A stretch of DNA of 64,000 nt from positions 3,348,001 through 3,412,000 of the forward strand of contig OZ257149.1 in the NCBI GenBank assembly GCA_965279085.1, given 5' to 3'. Numbering within the stretch: position 1 is the stretch's first letter; each line of letters opens with the position of its first letter. Under the pieces are notes generated by a model, which made no database searches, was not told where the DNA came from, and saw only the letters and a program-made list of their open reading frames with translations. The position numbers were made by a program, and so were the translations under genes. Shown in pieces: positions 42,706 to 51,333 of the stretch. The DNA comes from UBA7672 sp965279085 (lineage in GTDB: Bacteria > Pseudomonadota > Alphaproteobacteria > Caulobacterales > Hyphomonadaceae).

Positions 42706-43125
42706 ATGCTTGGACCAGCGGCGAATGCGGCGCGGACGGGGATGGCGCTGGAGGCGGTGCGCATCGCGGTGGCGATGCTGATCTTCATCCATGGCGTCTA
42801 CCGCGCGACGGGCGATGGGCATGTGGCGGGGTTTGGCGGGTGGCTGGAGACGCAGGGATTTCCGCAGGGTGTCGCGTGGGCCTGGGCCGTGACGGTCTAT
42901 GAGCTGGTTGCGCCGTTGCTGATCCTCGCGCGGCGGTTCGTGTCGTTCGCGGCGCTTGGGCACATCGGCATTCTCGCGCTCGGCATCTGGCTGGTGCACC
43001 GGCCGGACGGATGGTTCGTCGTGGGAGGCGGGCGGAACGGGATGGAGTATTCCGTGCTGCTGATCGTGTGCCTCGCCGCAGTGGCGTGGGCTTACTGGCC
43101 GCGCGCCAGAGCTTCGGCTTCCTGA
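42706..43125 (+). CDS. DoxX-like membrane protein
   Basis: 139 residues with four hydrophobic segments (VRIAVAMLIFIHGVYRATG, WAVTVYELVAPLLILARR, LGHIGILALGIWLV, GMEYSVLLIVCLAAVAWAY). The layout HGxxR, ELxAPLLIL and DGWFVVGGGRNGMEYSVLLI resembles DoxX-family proteins, linked in some bacteria to thiol and oxidative-stress functions. AGGGAGGG six bases before the ATG fixes the start. Its last 34 bases overlap the end of the convergent gene on the other strand. Confidence 0.75.
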   Translation: MLGPAANAARTGMALEAVRIAVAMLIFIHGVYRATGDGHVAGFGGWLETQGFPQGVAWAWAVTVYELVAPLLILARRFVSFAALGHIGILALGIWLVHRPDGWFVVGGGRNGMEYSVLLIVCLAAVAWAYWPRARASAS

Positions 43126-43517
43126 AGTTCGCGCAGCTCTTTCGCCTTCTGGATCGCGGCGTGGAAGAGGAGGGCGTCGCCCTTCTTCGAGGTACGATAG
43201 AGCGTCGTGCTGGCGCCATCCCCGAAGCGGGCGGTGACCTGGTGCAGCCAGCTGTCGCGCCACAGGAAGGCGCCGACGGCGATAATCGCGAGGCCGGCGG
43301 CGGCCGAGCGTGTCACCCAGCCGAGGAAGAAGTAGAGCGCGGATGCGAGGAGCGGACCGAGCACGAACAGCACTCTCGGCAGAAGCCTGATCGTGTGATC
43401 GGCTTCGACCATGGCGAAGTCTGCGATAGCGGCGACGCTGGTTCGTTCGCCTTCGACCTCGATGGTCTCGGTGGTGATGCGGACCTTCGCGCCCCGGAGG
43501 ATTTCGATTTCATCCAT
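43092..43517 (-). CDS. Small membrane protein of unknown function
   Basis: 141 residues. A beta-rich N-terminus (MDEIEILRGAKVRITTETIEVEGERTSVAAIADFAM) precedes two adjacent membrane segments (LPRVLFVLGPLLASALYFFLGWV and AAAGLAIIAVGAFLWR) and a polar helical tail (KKGDALLFHAAIQKAKELRELQEAEAL). This layout is like membrane proteins such as DUF6232, but the match is only an impression. It overlaps the DoxX-like gene tail to tail by 34 bases. Confidence 0.7.
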   Translation of the reverse strand: MDEIEILRGAKVRITTETIEVEGERTSVAAIADFAMVEADHTIRLLPRVLFVLGPLLASALYFFLGWVTRSAAAGLAIIAVGAFLWRDSWLHQVTARFGDGASTTLYRTSKKGDALLFHAAIQKAKELRELQEAEALARGQ

Positions 43518-43555
43518 GGGGCGCGTTTGCCGGGCAGAGGCCCGGCGGGCCGGAG

Positions 43556-44875
43556 TTACTTCACCAGCGCCTTGTAGACCAGCTGTTGCGACTCGCCGCG
43601 CAGGTTGATGGCGCCTTGGCCGGCATTGCCGCGGCGCTGGATCATGCCGACGAAGCCGATGTCGTTGACTGGGTCGGCCCAGAACCAGGTGCCGTCGATG
43701 CCGAACCAGTCATACGTGCCCTTGGGCGCGAGGACGGTTGCGGTGGGCTCCGACGTGAGCACGCGACCGCCCCAGCCGAAGCCGCCGCCACCGAGCACGC
43801 CGCGCGTGTCGCCGATATGGTTGGACATCATGACCTTCACGGTTTCGGGCTTGAGGATCTGCTTCCCGTCGAGCATGCCCTCGTTAAGGATCATCTGCAC
43901 GAAGCGCGCATAGTCGTGCGTCGTGGAAGTGAGGCCGCCGCCGCCGGATTCGTGGTGGTTGCGGACGGTGAAGCTGTAGCCGTCGGGGAAGACTTCCTTT
44001 TCGCCCGACGTGGCGTTGCGCGTGTAAACCGTCGCCATGCGGTTCTTGTAGTCGTCTTCCGTGACGAAGAAGCCTGTGTCGTTCATGCCGAGCGGCGTGA
44101 AGATGTTCTTCTTGAGGTATTCGCCGAAGGTCATGCCGCTCATGCGCTCGAGCGCGGCGGCCTGGACATCGACCGCGTAGGAATAGCTCCAGCGATCGCC
44201 TGGCTGGGCGAGGAGCGGAATGTCCTTCAGACGGTTCATCGCGGCCGTGAGCGTGGGCTGGGCGTGCGGGTTGTCGCGCTGGAATTCGCGGTCGACGGCG
44301 GAGGCTGCGGAGAGGCCGTAGCCGAAGCCGGCCATGTGGGTCATGACCTCGTTCATGTTCGGCGGACGATTGGCGGGCACGACGCCTTCCGTGATCGAGT
44401 CGGCCTTGGTCGCGACCTTGAGGCTGGCGAGTTCGGGCAGGAATTTCGTGACCGGGTCCTCCGGCTTCCACTTGCCCTGTTCCCAGAGCTGCATCATCGC
44501 GACGCCGGTGACGGGCTTGGTCATCGAGCGGATGCGGAAGATCGTGTCCTCGGTCATCGGCGCGCCGCCGATCGACTGATTGCCGAAGACATTGAAGGCG
44601 ATGACCTTGCCGTCCTTGATGAGAGCGTATTCGAGGCCCGCGACTTCGCCCTTGTCGACCGCTTCCTTCATGCGTGCGTCGAGCGCCTTGAGGCCTTCGG
44701 CGGTGAACGCCGTCTGCGCGGGGACGACATCGGTGCGGGTCGGCCATGCCGCCTTGTCGGCGGCGGGGGCCGCGTCCATGCCGGAGCAGGCGGCGAGCAC
44801 GCTCGCGAGGCCGGCGGCGAGCATCATTCTGACGAAGGACGTCTTGCCAAAGGAAGTCGTGGCGGTCGTGGACAT
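43556..44875 (-). CDS. Serine hydrolase lipoprotein (beta-lactamase/class C esterase fold), copy 1
   Basis: 439 residues with a lipoprotein signal ending LAAC (Cys30) and a Beta-lactamase (PF00144-type) domain. The nucleophile is Ser117 in SMTK (117-120), and the second active-site block WSYSYAVDVQ carries the tyrosine. A glycine-rich segment near the C-terminus (TYDWFGIDGTWFWADP) corresponds to the third motif. Such proteins include EstB-type esterases and D-aminopeptidases; true beta-lactamase activity cannot be assumed. AGGAG fixes the start. It lies directly downstream of a clear paralog, 92 bases away, so the pair arose by tandem duplication and is probably co-transcribed. Confidence 0.9.
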   Translation of the reverse strand: MSTTATTSFGKTSFVRMMLAAGLASVLAACSGMDAAPAADKAAWPTRTDVVPAQTAFTAEGLKALDARMKEAVDKGEVAGLEYALIKDGKVIAFNVFGNQSIGGAPMTEDTIFRIRSMTKPVTGVAMMQLWEQGKWKPEDPVTKFLPELASLKVATKADSITEGVVPANRPPNMNEVMTHMAGFGYGLSAASAVDREFQRDNPHAQPTLTAAMNRLKDIPLLAQPGDRWSYSYAVDVQAAALERMSGMTFGEYLKKNIFTPLGMNDTGFFVTEDDYKNRMATVYTRNATSGEKEVFPDGYSFTVRNHHESGGGGLTSTTHDYARFVQMILNEGMLDGKQILKPETVKVMMSNHIGDTRGVLGGGGFGWGGRVLTSEPTATVLAPKGTYDWFGIDGTWFWADPVNDIGFVGMIQRRGNAGQGAINLRGESQQLVYKALVK

Positions 44876-44967
44876 GCAGATTGCTCCTGCGGGCGTCGAT
44901 GTGTGTCGGAAGAAATGGGGCGGCGCCGGGCCCATGATCCCAACGCCGCCCAGATTGTATTCCGTCG

Positions 44968-46410
44968 CTAGTGCGCAGGCTCGGGCTCCGCAGCGGCCGG
45001 CGCCGAGGCGGCGGCGGCAGTGGGAGCAAGCGCGCCATAGACGAGCTTGGACGAGTCGTTCCGGAAGTTCATGCCATCCGGACGCGCGCCGCCCATCGAC
45101 TGGATCATGCCGACGAAGAAGAGATCGTTGGCCGGATCGATCCAGAACCAGGTGCCGGCGGCGCCGCCCCAGTAGTGCGTGCCTTTGCCGTAGGGCTGGC
45201 CGGTGACGGATGTGTCGTCATAGATCGCGAAATCCATGCCGAAGCCGACGCCGGGCAGGCCCGGGTTGGCGGTCGTGCCGTCGGAGTAGAGACGCAGGTC
45301 GCCGATGGCGTTGGTGCGCATGATCTCGACGGTTTCCGGTTTCAGTACCGTGTTGCCGCCGAGCGTGCCCTTGCCGAGGAACATCTGGGCGAAGCGCGCA
45401 TAGTCGTGGGTCGTCGAGACGAGGCCGCCGCCGCCGGACTCGAGGCGGTTGGGATCGGTGAAGCCGGGGCGGTCGGGACGGTCTTCGTTCTTCACGAGGG
45501 CCTTCGCGTCCTTGTCCCAGTGATAGACGTCCGCGAAGCGCGGCTTGTTGGCTTCGGTGACGAAGAAGGACGTGTCGTTCATGCCGAGCGGCGTGAAGAC
45601 GTTGGCCTTCAGGTATTCGCCGAACTTCTGGCCCGAGAGCTTCTGGACGATGTAGCCTTGGATATCGACGCTGACGGAATAGTACCAGCGTGAGCCGGGA
45701 TCGTAGATCAGCGGGATGTCCTTGATCTTGCCGATCATCTCTTCGAGGCTCGCCGAGGCGAGCACGGCGTTCTTGCGGAAGGCGTCGTTGGCGGGATCGT
45801 CGCCCGAGAGGCCGTAGGCGAAGCCGGCCGTGTGAGACATCAGCTGCTTCATCGTCGGCTCGGCGGTGGCGGCGACGGTGACGGGCTTGCCGCCGGCCAT
45901 CTCGACCTTGCCGTCCTTCCACGAGAGCACTTTCAGGCCCGCGAGTTCGGGCACGTGCTTGGAGACGGGATCATCCATCTGCCAGAGGCCCTTCTCGTAG
46001 AGCTGCATCATGGCGACGCCGGTGATCGGTTTCGACATCGAGTAGATACGGAACATGGAGTCGTTGGTCATCGGCGCGCCGGTCTTCGGATCGCCGGACT
46101 GGATGCCGTGGGATTTGAAGGCCGCGATGTCGCCGCCCTTGCCTAGGATGTAGGTGACGCCGGCGACGTCGCCGTCGGCGACTGACTGGGCGAGGCGTGC
46201 ATCGAGCGCGGCGAGGCCTTCGGCGGTGAAGCCGAGCGCGGTTGCGTCAGCGGCTGCGGCGGCCGGCCATGCGGCGTTGTCAGACGGCTTGGCGGCTGCG
46301 GCGGCCGGTTCAGCCGGTTTGGAGGCCTCGGGCGCGCAGGCCGCGAGGACGGCGAAGGATGCGGCGGCCAAAAGCCAGCGCGATCCCATCCTGAATAGGT
46401 GGTTGGACAT
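44968..46410 (-). CDS. Serine hydrolase lipoprotein (beta-lactamase/class C esterase fold), copy 2
   Basis: 480 residues. The signal ends in LAAC (Cys25) and is followed by an Ala/Pro-rich linker of about 35 residues. The hydrolase domain has the nucleophile Ser124 in SMSK (124-127), the tyrosine block RWYYSVSVDIQ, and HYWGGAAGTWFWIDP near the C-terminus. Many stretches match copy 1 (TPLGMNDTSFFVTE, STTHDYARF, GVAMMQL), so they are paralogs. An Ala/Pro tail (PTAAAASAPAAAEPEPAH) is extra. GGGGAGAG supports the start. The substrate is unknown; esters or D-amino-acid peptides are the usual range for this fold. Confidence 0.9.
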   Translation of the reverse strand: MSNHLFRMGSRWLLAAASFAVLAACAPEASKPAEPAAAAAKPSDNAAWPAAAAADATALGFTAEGLAALDARLAQSVADGDVAGVTYILGKGGDIAAFKSHGIQSGDPKTGAPMTNDSMFRIYSMSKPITGVAMMQLYEKGLWQMDDPVSKHVPELAGLKVLSWKDGKVEMAGGKPVTVAATAEPTMKQLMSHTAGFAYGLSGDDPANDAFRKNAVLASASLEEMIGKIKDIPLIYDPGSRWYYSVSVDIQGYIVQKLSGQKFGEYLKANVFTPLGMNDTSFFVTEANKPRFADVYHWDKDAKALVKNEDRPDRPGFTDPNRLESGGGGLVSTTHDYARFAQMFLGKGTLGGNTVLKPETVEIMRTNAIGDLRLYSDGTTANPGLPGVGFGMDFAIYDDTSVTGQPYGKGTHYWGGAAGTWFWIDPANDLFFVGMIQSMGGARPDGMNFRNDSSKLVYGALAPTAAAASAPAAAEPEPAH

Positions 46411-46694
46411 GTCTCTCCCCTGTGTGGCCGCCATGGGGCGGTCGTTGGGGCGGACACTAGCCGATTTGGGCGAAGCGCCAAGGACGCGAGGGCAACGTTC
46501 CCGAAAGCGTGAAGGCCGATTTTCGGATAGAATGCGCCACGCCGAGTTGTAGGTCGCTTGCCGAGTTACCCGATGTATTGGCCAACTGGCCACTCAACAA
46601 TCTTTGGCCCGGCTCACGCGATCTCGAATCAGCATTCTTTCAGAATGGAGTTAGAGGCGATATACGGAAAAGTGCGTTGTTGTTGGGGGAACCG

Positions 46695-47672
46695 ATGCCG
46701 AAAAAACTTGTAGAGGCTAGAATCGGACAGCTTGTTAAAGGCTCCGACGGCGAAGAATCCACTTTGCAGTTGGTGATGGAAAGCGACCCCGTAAAAAGCT
46801 TCGCAAAAACCGACGACGGAGAATTGAGCGCGCCTCAGCGGGGATTGGTCGCTGCAACTGTTTCAGTGATGCAAGACAAATTGCTCCAACTCATGTTGAA
46901 GCATGCGGACGACCTTCGACGTGATGCCATTCTCGAGAAGCAGTTTCTTGTGGCGCTTGTTGAGCGCACATCATCGTTCAGGCAGCAAGTGCAACGTCTG
47001 TACGCGTTGCCGTTAATTGCGCCGACCTCAAAGAATGGCGATGCGCCAGGCGGTGGTGGCGACAAGGACGGCCGAGGAATCCTTCGGCATCTTAGCTGGG
47101 GCAATCTGGTTGGAATAACCACCGTGATCCTTGCCGGCATCGCGATTTTCACGACGCAGGCATATGCGATGTACAAGGATCGAGTCGATGTGCAGGAAGC
47201 TACGATCAAGAATAGAGATGAAACTATTGGCGAGAAGCAGCAGGAGATAGCCCGTCTGGACCAAGAGCGGGAAAAAACGTCTGCTGAGCTCGCCGATGAA
47301 AGAGAAAAACGTATCCTTGCGGAAGGGAAATACACGGGCGCAGCTCAGCAAGCTGAAGAAGATCGGAAAAAGTACGATGCAATGGTGGCGTCGGCTGCGG
47401 TCGAGCCGGTTCTAAAACAGAATGTGGACTTGCTCACCGCGGACAACGCCAGAATCCAACGCGAATTGGAGCAAGCCCAAGCAGACGTCGAGAAACTAAA
47501 ATCGACCCGTGATTCATCGGCAAGCGATGCAAAAACTTATCGGGATCGGTGGAAGGCCGGTGAAGATGAAGTCACGAAATTGAAGGGCGAGATCAAGTCG
47601 CTGAATAGAACTAACGATAAACTCACGGCAGAAAACAAGTGCTGGCGCGACGCAGGCAAAGCTAAGTGTTGA
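46695..47672 (+). CDS. Orphan membrane protein with long coiled coil, AT-richer than its surroundings
   Basis: 325 residues. A soluble helical N-terminal part (1-110) and a Gly/Asp-rich linker (GDAPGGGGDKDGRG) precede one membrane segment (LVGITTVILAGIAIFTTQAYAMY, 138-160) and about 160 residues of charged coiled coil (EKQQEIARLDQEREKTSAEL and similar) ending in KCWRDAGKAKC. A GGGGGA ribosome site precedes the ATG. The frame is open 186 bases further upstream, but no start signal is seen there. Codons and base composition are visibly richer in A and T than in every neighbour, suggesting recent acquisition. No enzymatic motif or family recognised; a structural or sensing role at the inner membrane is the most that can be inferred. 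Confidence 0.75.
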   Translation: MPKKLVEARIGQLVKGSDGEESTLQLVMESDPVKSFAKTDDGELSAPQRGLVAATVSVMQDKLLQLMLKHADDLRRDAILEKQFLVALVERTSSFRQQVQRLYALPLIAPTSKNGDAPGGGGDKDGRGILRHLSWGNLVGITTVILAGIAIFTTQAYAMYKDRVDVQEATIKNRDETIGEKQQEIARLDQEREKTSAELADEREKRILAEGKYTGAAQQAEEDRKKYDAMVASAAVEPVLKQNVDLLTADNARIQRELEQAQADVEKLKSTRDSSASDAKTYRDRWKAGEDEVTKLKGEIKSLNRTNDKLTAENKCWRDAGKAKC

Positions 47673-47907
47673 TCGTGGTGCAATAAATCACAAGCGCCCG
47701 TTCGTCGCCCGAGCTTTGTCGAGAACAACCGCTCTGAGCGGGGGCAGTATTCGTCCCAGACCGTTGCCGAAACGGCGGAGTGTCGGCTGTTCCAATGTGG
47801 GCCTGATCGAGAGGGGCGGCCAGGCGACCTCTTGCTTCTTGCGAATTAATTGCAATTTGGAAGGGAGCCCGGCTAACGTCGCGCTCGCCTCCTCGAACTG
47901 GCCCGGA

Positions 47908-48309
47908 ATGATCGACGAACCGCCCAAGGCGCATCCGCTGACCCGCCCGTTGTTCTTCGTGGCTGGGTTGGCGTTCGTGGGGCTGGGCATCGCGGGTTAC
48001 ATCCTGCCGGTGATGCCGGGGACGATCTTCCTGATCCTGGCGGCGGCGTGCTTTGCGCGATCTTCGCGCCGGCTGGAAGCGTGGATCGAGAACCATCCGA
48101 AATTCGGGCCGACGGTCGTGAACTGGCGCAGGCACGGCGCCATTCCGCGCAAGGCGAAATTCCTGTCGATCGGAATGATGGCACTGTCGTTCGTGCTGCT
48201 GTTGCTCGCGCACCCGCCGGACGAGTGGCTGTGGGTGACGGGCGCGGTGCTGGCCGCGTGTGCGCTGTTCGTCGCGACGCGGCCGTCTGGTCCGAAGACG
48301 ACGACTTAG
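47908..48309 (+). CDS. YbaN/DUF454-family inner-membrane protein
   Basis: 133 residues with three or four membrane segments. GLAFVGLGIAGYILPVMPGTIFLILAAACFARSSRRLEAWIENHPKFGP is the DUF454 signature (the LPVMPGTIF and ENHPKFGP blocks). Function is unknown across the family. The ATG at the start of IDEPPKAHPL is preferred although the ribosome site is weak; an upstream frame of 64 more residues looks non-coding. The 235 bases before it, after the orphan gene, hold nothing I can name. Its stop overlaps the end of msrA tail to tail by four bases. Confidence 0.85.
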   Translation: MIDEPPKAHPLTRPLFFVAGLAFVGLGIAGYILPVMPGTIFLILAAACFARSSRRLEAWIENHPKFGPTVVNWRRHGAIPRKAKFLSIGMMALSFVLLLLAHPPDEWLWVTGAVLAACALFVATRPSGPKTTT

Positions 48310-48896
48310 CCGATCGGCTTCCAGACCTGCGCGAGGATCTCGTCGCGCTGGCAGCCCTGGCGGTAGTCGTCATAGGCGGCCTTGTTACGCTTGGCGTAGT
48401 CGCGGTGGTAGTCTTCCGCGGGCCAGAAATCGCCGAGCGGCAGGATCGGGACGATGACCTTGCCGTTGACGCGGCCCGACGCGATGACCTTCGCCTTCGA
48501 GGCTTCGGCGGCGGCTTTCTGTGCGGGCGTTGCGAAGATGGCGGGCGCGTAGCTCTGGCCGCGGTCGCAGAACTGGCCGTAGGCGTCGGTCGGATCGATC
48601 AACGGCCAGTAGCGCGAGAGCAGCTGCTCGTAGGTGATCTTCTTCGGATCGTAGGTGACGCGAACCGACTCATAGTGGCCGGTCTGGTGACGCGCGACCT
48701 GCATGTAGGTCGGGTTCTTCTCCTTGCCGCCGGTGTAGCCGGACTCAACCGAGATGACGCCGGGCAGGTGGCCCATGTCGCTTTCCATGCACCAGAAGCA
48801 TCCGCCCGCGAAAACGGCCTGCGCCTTTTCCTGCGCGAGGGCGGCGGGGGCCGCGGCGCTGAAGAGGAGGGCGAAGAGGGCGATGAGGAAACGCAT
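48306..48896 (-). CDS. msrA: Peptide methionine sulfoxide reductase MsrA, exported
   Basis: 196 residues. A signal peptide (MRFLIALFALLFSAAAPAALAQ) is followed by the MsrA domain with the catalytic GCFWC (Cys33 nucleophile, Trp35, Cys36). Also present are GVISVESGYTGG, PTYMQVARHQTGHYESVRVTYDP and DPTDAYGQFCDRGQSYAPAIF. It reduces the S-form of methionine sulfoxide in periplasmic proteins. Cytosolic MsrA lacks the signal, so this is an envelope version. No msrB is adjacent. Confidence 0.95.
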   Translation of the reverse strand: MRFLIALFALLFSAAAPAALAQEKAQAVFAGGCFWCMESDMGHLPGVISVESGYTGGKEKNPTYMQVARHQTGHYESVRVTYDPKKITYEQLLSRYWPLIDPTDAYGQFCDRGQSYAPAIFATPAQKAAAEASKAKVIASGRVNGKVIVPILPLGDFWPAEDYHRDYAKRNKAAYDDYRQGCQRDEILAQVWKPIG

Positions 48897-49133
48897 GAGA
48901 AGCTCCGGGAACCGTGAGGTTTACGTGCTTCATACGCTCGGGGGCGGCAAGAGGTTACAGCGCCAAATAGCAGCCATGTGACTGGCGCGGGCGATTCCAT
49001 CGCTATAGTTATCAGAATATAACGACGGCCGGGCAGCGCCTCGCGCCGCCGTGATGCAGCTGACAGGTGTCCTGCCGGGGAATTTCACCTAGGTAGAAGG
49101 CCAGACAGAGAAGATTTCAGGGAGCTTTCGCTT

Positions 49134-50372
49134 ATGCGTTTCCGTTCAGTCGCCTTGGTTTCCGTCGCCGTATGCGCGCTCGGCCTTGGCGTGGTCGCCG
49201 TGGCGCAGCCGCCGGCGGAGACGCGCGATCCCAACAAGTCTGGCTACAAGCCGGCCTTCGAGGGCCAGACGCGTGCGCCGGCGCTGACCACCGATACCAA
49301 GTACGAGGTCAAGGAAGTTGTCGCGGCGGGCAACATACAGACGCCGTGGTCGGTCGAGTTCCTGCCGGGTGGCAAGTTCCTGATCACCGAGCGTCTGCTC
49401 GGCCAGTTCCGCATCGCGGACAAGGACGGCAAGGTCTCGCCGCCGATCAAGGATGGTGTGCCGCCGGTGGTTGCGCGCGGGCAGGCTGGCCTGCTGGACG
49501 TCGCCCTCGATCCGAACTTCGCGAGCAACCAGACGATCTACTGGAGCTATTCCGAGCCGCAGGCGGACGGGACGAACAACACTGCCGTCGCCAAGGGCAG
49601 GCTGGTCGATGGCGCGCAGCCGAAGATCGAAGGCGTGCAGGTGATCTATCACCAGGTTCCTTCGTTGAACTCGCCACTGCACTACGGATCGCGGCTGGTG
49701 TTTGCCAAGGACGGTACGCTGTTCGTCACGCAGGGCGAGCGCTCGATCCCGGCAGGCCGCGTGCAGGCGCAGGATCTGAAGAGCGGGCTGGGCAAGATTG
49801 CTCGCATCAAGACGGACGGCACGATCCCAGCGGATAATCCGTTCGTCGGTAACAAGGACGGCGCGCGTCCGGAAATCTGGTCTTACGGCCACCGCAACGT
49901 GCAGGGCGCGTTCCTGCATCCGCAGACGGGCGAGCTGTGGGAACTCGAGCACGGTCCGCAGGGTGGCGACGAGATCAACATCGCGCGCAAGGGCAAGGAT
50001 TACGGCTGGCCGACGATCACCTATGGTGTCGAATACGGCGGGGCGCACACCAAGATCGGCGAAGGCGCGGTAAAGGCCGGGATGGAACAGCCGCTCTATT
50101 ACTGGGACCCGGTGATCGCGCCGGGCGCGCTGACCTATTACAACGCCGACCTGTTCCCGAAATGGAAGGGCAGCGTGTTCGCGGCCGGTCTCAACTCCGA
50201 TTATGTCGCGCGCCTCACGGTGAGCGGCGAGAAAGTTACGGGCGAGGAGCGCATCAAGTTCTCCGACAAGAAGGAGCGCTATCGCGACATCAATGTCGGG
50301 CCGGATGGCGCGATCTATGTGCTGACCGACGGGCCGGACGCGCGGCTGCTGAAGGTCGTGCCGAAGAGCTGA
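49134..50372 (+). CDS. Soluble aldose sugar dehydrogenase-type beta-propeller protein (PQQ-dependent family)
   Basis: 412 residues with a signal peptide (MRFRSVALVSVAVCALGLGVVAVAQ) and the six-bladed GSDH/YliI fold. Blocks: TPWSVEFLPGGKFLITER near 70-87, GQAGLLDVALDP near 117-128, HYGSRLVF near 183-190, WSYGHRNVQGAF near 247-258 and ELEHGPQGGDEINI near 269-282. Members oxidise aldoses in the periplasm with PQQ. Whether this protein binds PQQ cannot be told, and no PQQ biosynthesis gene is in the window. AGGGAG precedes the start. The 237-base gap upstream, facing msrA, holds a small palindrome (GTTAT-CAGAAT-ATAAC, 49008-49023) and presumably both promoters. Confidence 0.88.
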   Translation: MRFRSVALVSVAVCALGLGVVAVAQPPAETRDPNKSGYKPAFEGQTRAPALTTDTKYEVKEVVAAGNIQTPWSVEFLPGGKFLITERLLGQFRIADKDGKVSPPIKDGVPPVVARGQAGLLDVALDPNFASNQTIYWSYSEPQADGTNNTAVAKGRLVDGAQPKIEGVQVIYHQVPSLNSPLHYGSRLVFAKDGTLFVTQGERSIPAGRVQAQDLKSGLGKIARIKTDGTIPADNPFVGNKDGARPEIWSYGHRNVQGAFLHPQTGELWELEHGPQGGDEINIARKGKDYGWPTITYGVEYGGAHTKIGEGAVKAGMEQPLYYWDPVIAPGALTYYNADLFPKWKGSVFAAGLNSDYVARLTVSGEKVTGEERIKFSDKKERYRDINVGPDGAIYVLTDGPDARLLKVVPKS

Positions 50373-50424
50373 TCCAAGACCCGATCGAGTTCCGGGCGGA
50401 CGAAACCACAGACGAGGAAACATC

Positions 50425-51135
50425 ATGAAGAAACTTCTTACCGCCGCCGCGATCGGCGCCGTGCTCGCGTTGTCGGCGCCCGCTTTCGCGCAGGCGCCTC
50501 CGCCTCCCGAGGTTGAAGCGGGCAAGGACCTGCTGGCAACTGTGACTTTGCCAGCGAAGGACGGTGCGAAGCTGACGGTGACGACGCCGGGCTGGAAGCA
50601 CGGCGCGGACATCGACTTCAAGTACACGCAATACCAGGGCAACAACTTCCCCGGTCTTCAGTGGACGGCGGGCCCCGCGGCCACGAAGTCCTATGCGATC
50701 ATCATGCAGGACACGGATCTCGTGATGCGCGGGTCGCCGATCCTGCACTGGTCTGTGGTGAACATCCCCGCGACGGTGACCAAACTGCCGGCGGGCATGA
50801 AGCCGGAAGAGATTCCCGCGGGCTCGATCTACGGCCCGAACTACCAGGGTGCCGGCAAGCCCTATCTCGGGCCGCGCACGCCTGCTGGACCGAAGCATCG
50901 CTATCACATCCAGGTGCTCGCGCTTGATACCACGCTCGCGGCGGACTTCGCGCCGAAGAACTATGCCGAGCTGATCGAGCCGCTGAAGGGCCATGTGTTG
51001 GCAAGCGGTGATGTCGTTGGTCTCGGCCAGGCCGATCCGAGCGCGCCACCGCCTGCGCCGCGTGCTCCGGCCGCCGCTCCCGCGACGCTGCCTGCCGCTG
51101 CGCCGAAGCCGGCGGATCCGCACGCCGGGCACTGA
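50425..51135 (+). CDS. Exported YbhB/YbcL-type PEBP (Raf kinase inhibitor-like) protein
   Basis: 236 residues with a signal peptide (MKKLLTAAAIGAVLALSAPAFAQ) and a phosphatidylethanolamine-binding-protein fold: GNNFPGLQWTAGPAATKSYAIIMQDTD, then LHWSVVNIPATVTKLPAG and GPRTPAGPKHRYHIQVLALD. A Pro/Ala-rich tail ending HAGH is added. The ligand of bacterial family members is mostly unknown. GAGGAAAC precedes the start. It follows the sugar-dehydrogenase gene by 52 bases and probably shares its transcript, ending at the hairpin downstream. Confidence 0.9.
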   Translation: MKKLLTAAAIGAVLALSAPAFAQAPPPPEVEAGKDLLATVTLPAKDGAKLTVTTPGWKHGADIDFKYTQYQGNNFPGLQWTAGPAATKSYAIIMQDTDLVMRGSPILHWSVVNIPATVTKLPAGMKPEEIPAGSIYGPNYQGAGKPYLGPRTPAGPKHRYHIQVLALDTTLAADFAPKNYAELIEPLKGHVLASGDVVGLGQADPSAPPPAPRAPAAAPATLPAAAPKPADPHAGH

Positions 51136-51156
51136 TCTGAAAAGAATGATTGGCAG

Positions 51157-51184
51157 CGCCGCGGCTTCATCGCCGCGGCGTTTG
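51157..51184 (+). terminator. Terminator after the PEBP gene
   Basis: CGCCGCGG pairs perfectly with CCGCGGCG across an 8-base loop and is followed by TTTGC. It lies 21 bases after the stop codon. The T-run is short. Confidence 0.55.
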
Positions 51185-51199
51185 CATGTCAGGTGCGCA

Positions 51200-51322
51200 C
51201 GCGCTCGTCCTTCGACGGACGCACGCTTCGCGTGCTGCTCAGGATGAGCGCTACAGGGGCGATAGCGGTTTAGTGCTCATGGCGAGCAGGCCCGAAGGGC
51301 CGTCCGTCGAACCACGAGCGCG
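51200..51322. repeat. Extragenic inverted repeat, REP-like
   Basis: Arms of 21 bp at 51200-51220 and 51302-51322 match at 19 of 21 positions as inverted copies. The left part also folds alone, because CGCTCGTCC pairs with GGATGAGCG downstream. The element fills the gap between the convergent PEBP and HAD genes. Its arm begins CGCTCGTCC like the repeat at 19255, suggesting related dispersed extragenic palindromes. Confidence 0.65.
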
Positions 51323-51333
51323 TACATCCCGCT

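Noticed and set aside
43586..44971. A 461-codon plus-strand frame opposite serine-hydrolase copy 1
   Set aside because: The product has no recognisable domain, and the minus-strand gene has signal, lipobox, SxxK and ribosome site.
43556..46410. Calling the tandem hydrolases AmpC-type beta-lactamases
   Set aside because: The second motif is Y-S-Y or Y-S-V rather than the YxN of AmpC, and the sequences look more like EstB-type esterases or peptidases; drug hydrolysis is not supported.
46411..46694. Extending the AT-richer orphan gene upstream to 46509
   Set aside because: The extra 62 residues have mixed composition, overlap the promoter area of the serine hydrolase, and lack a ribosome site; the ATG after GGGGGA is better.
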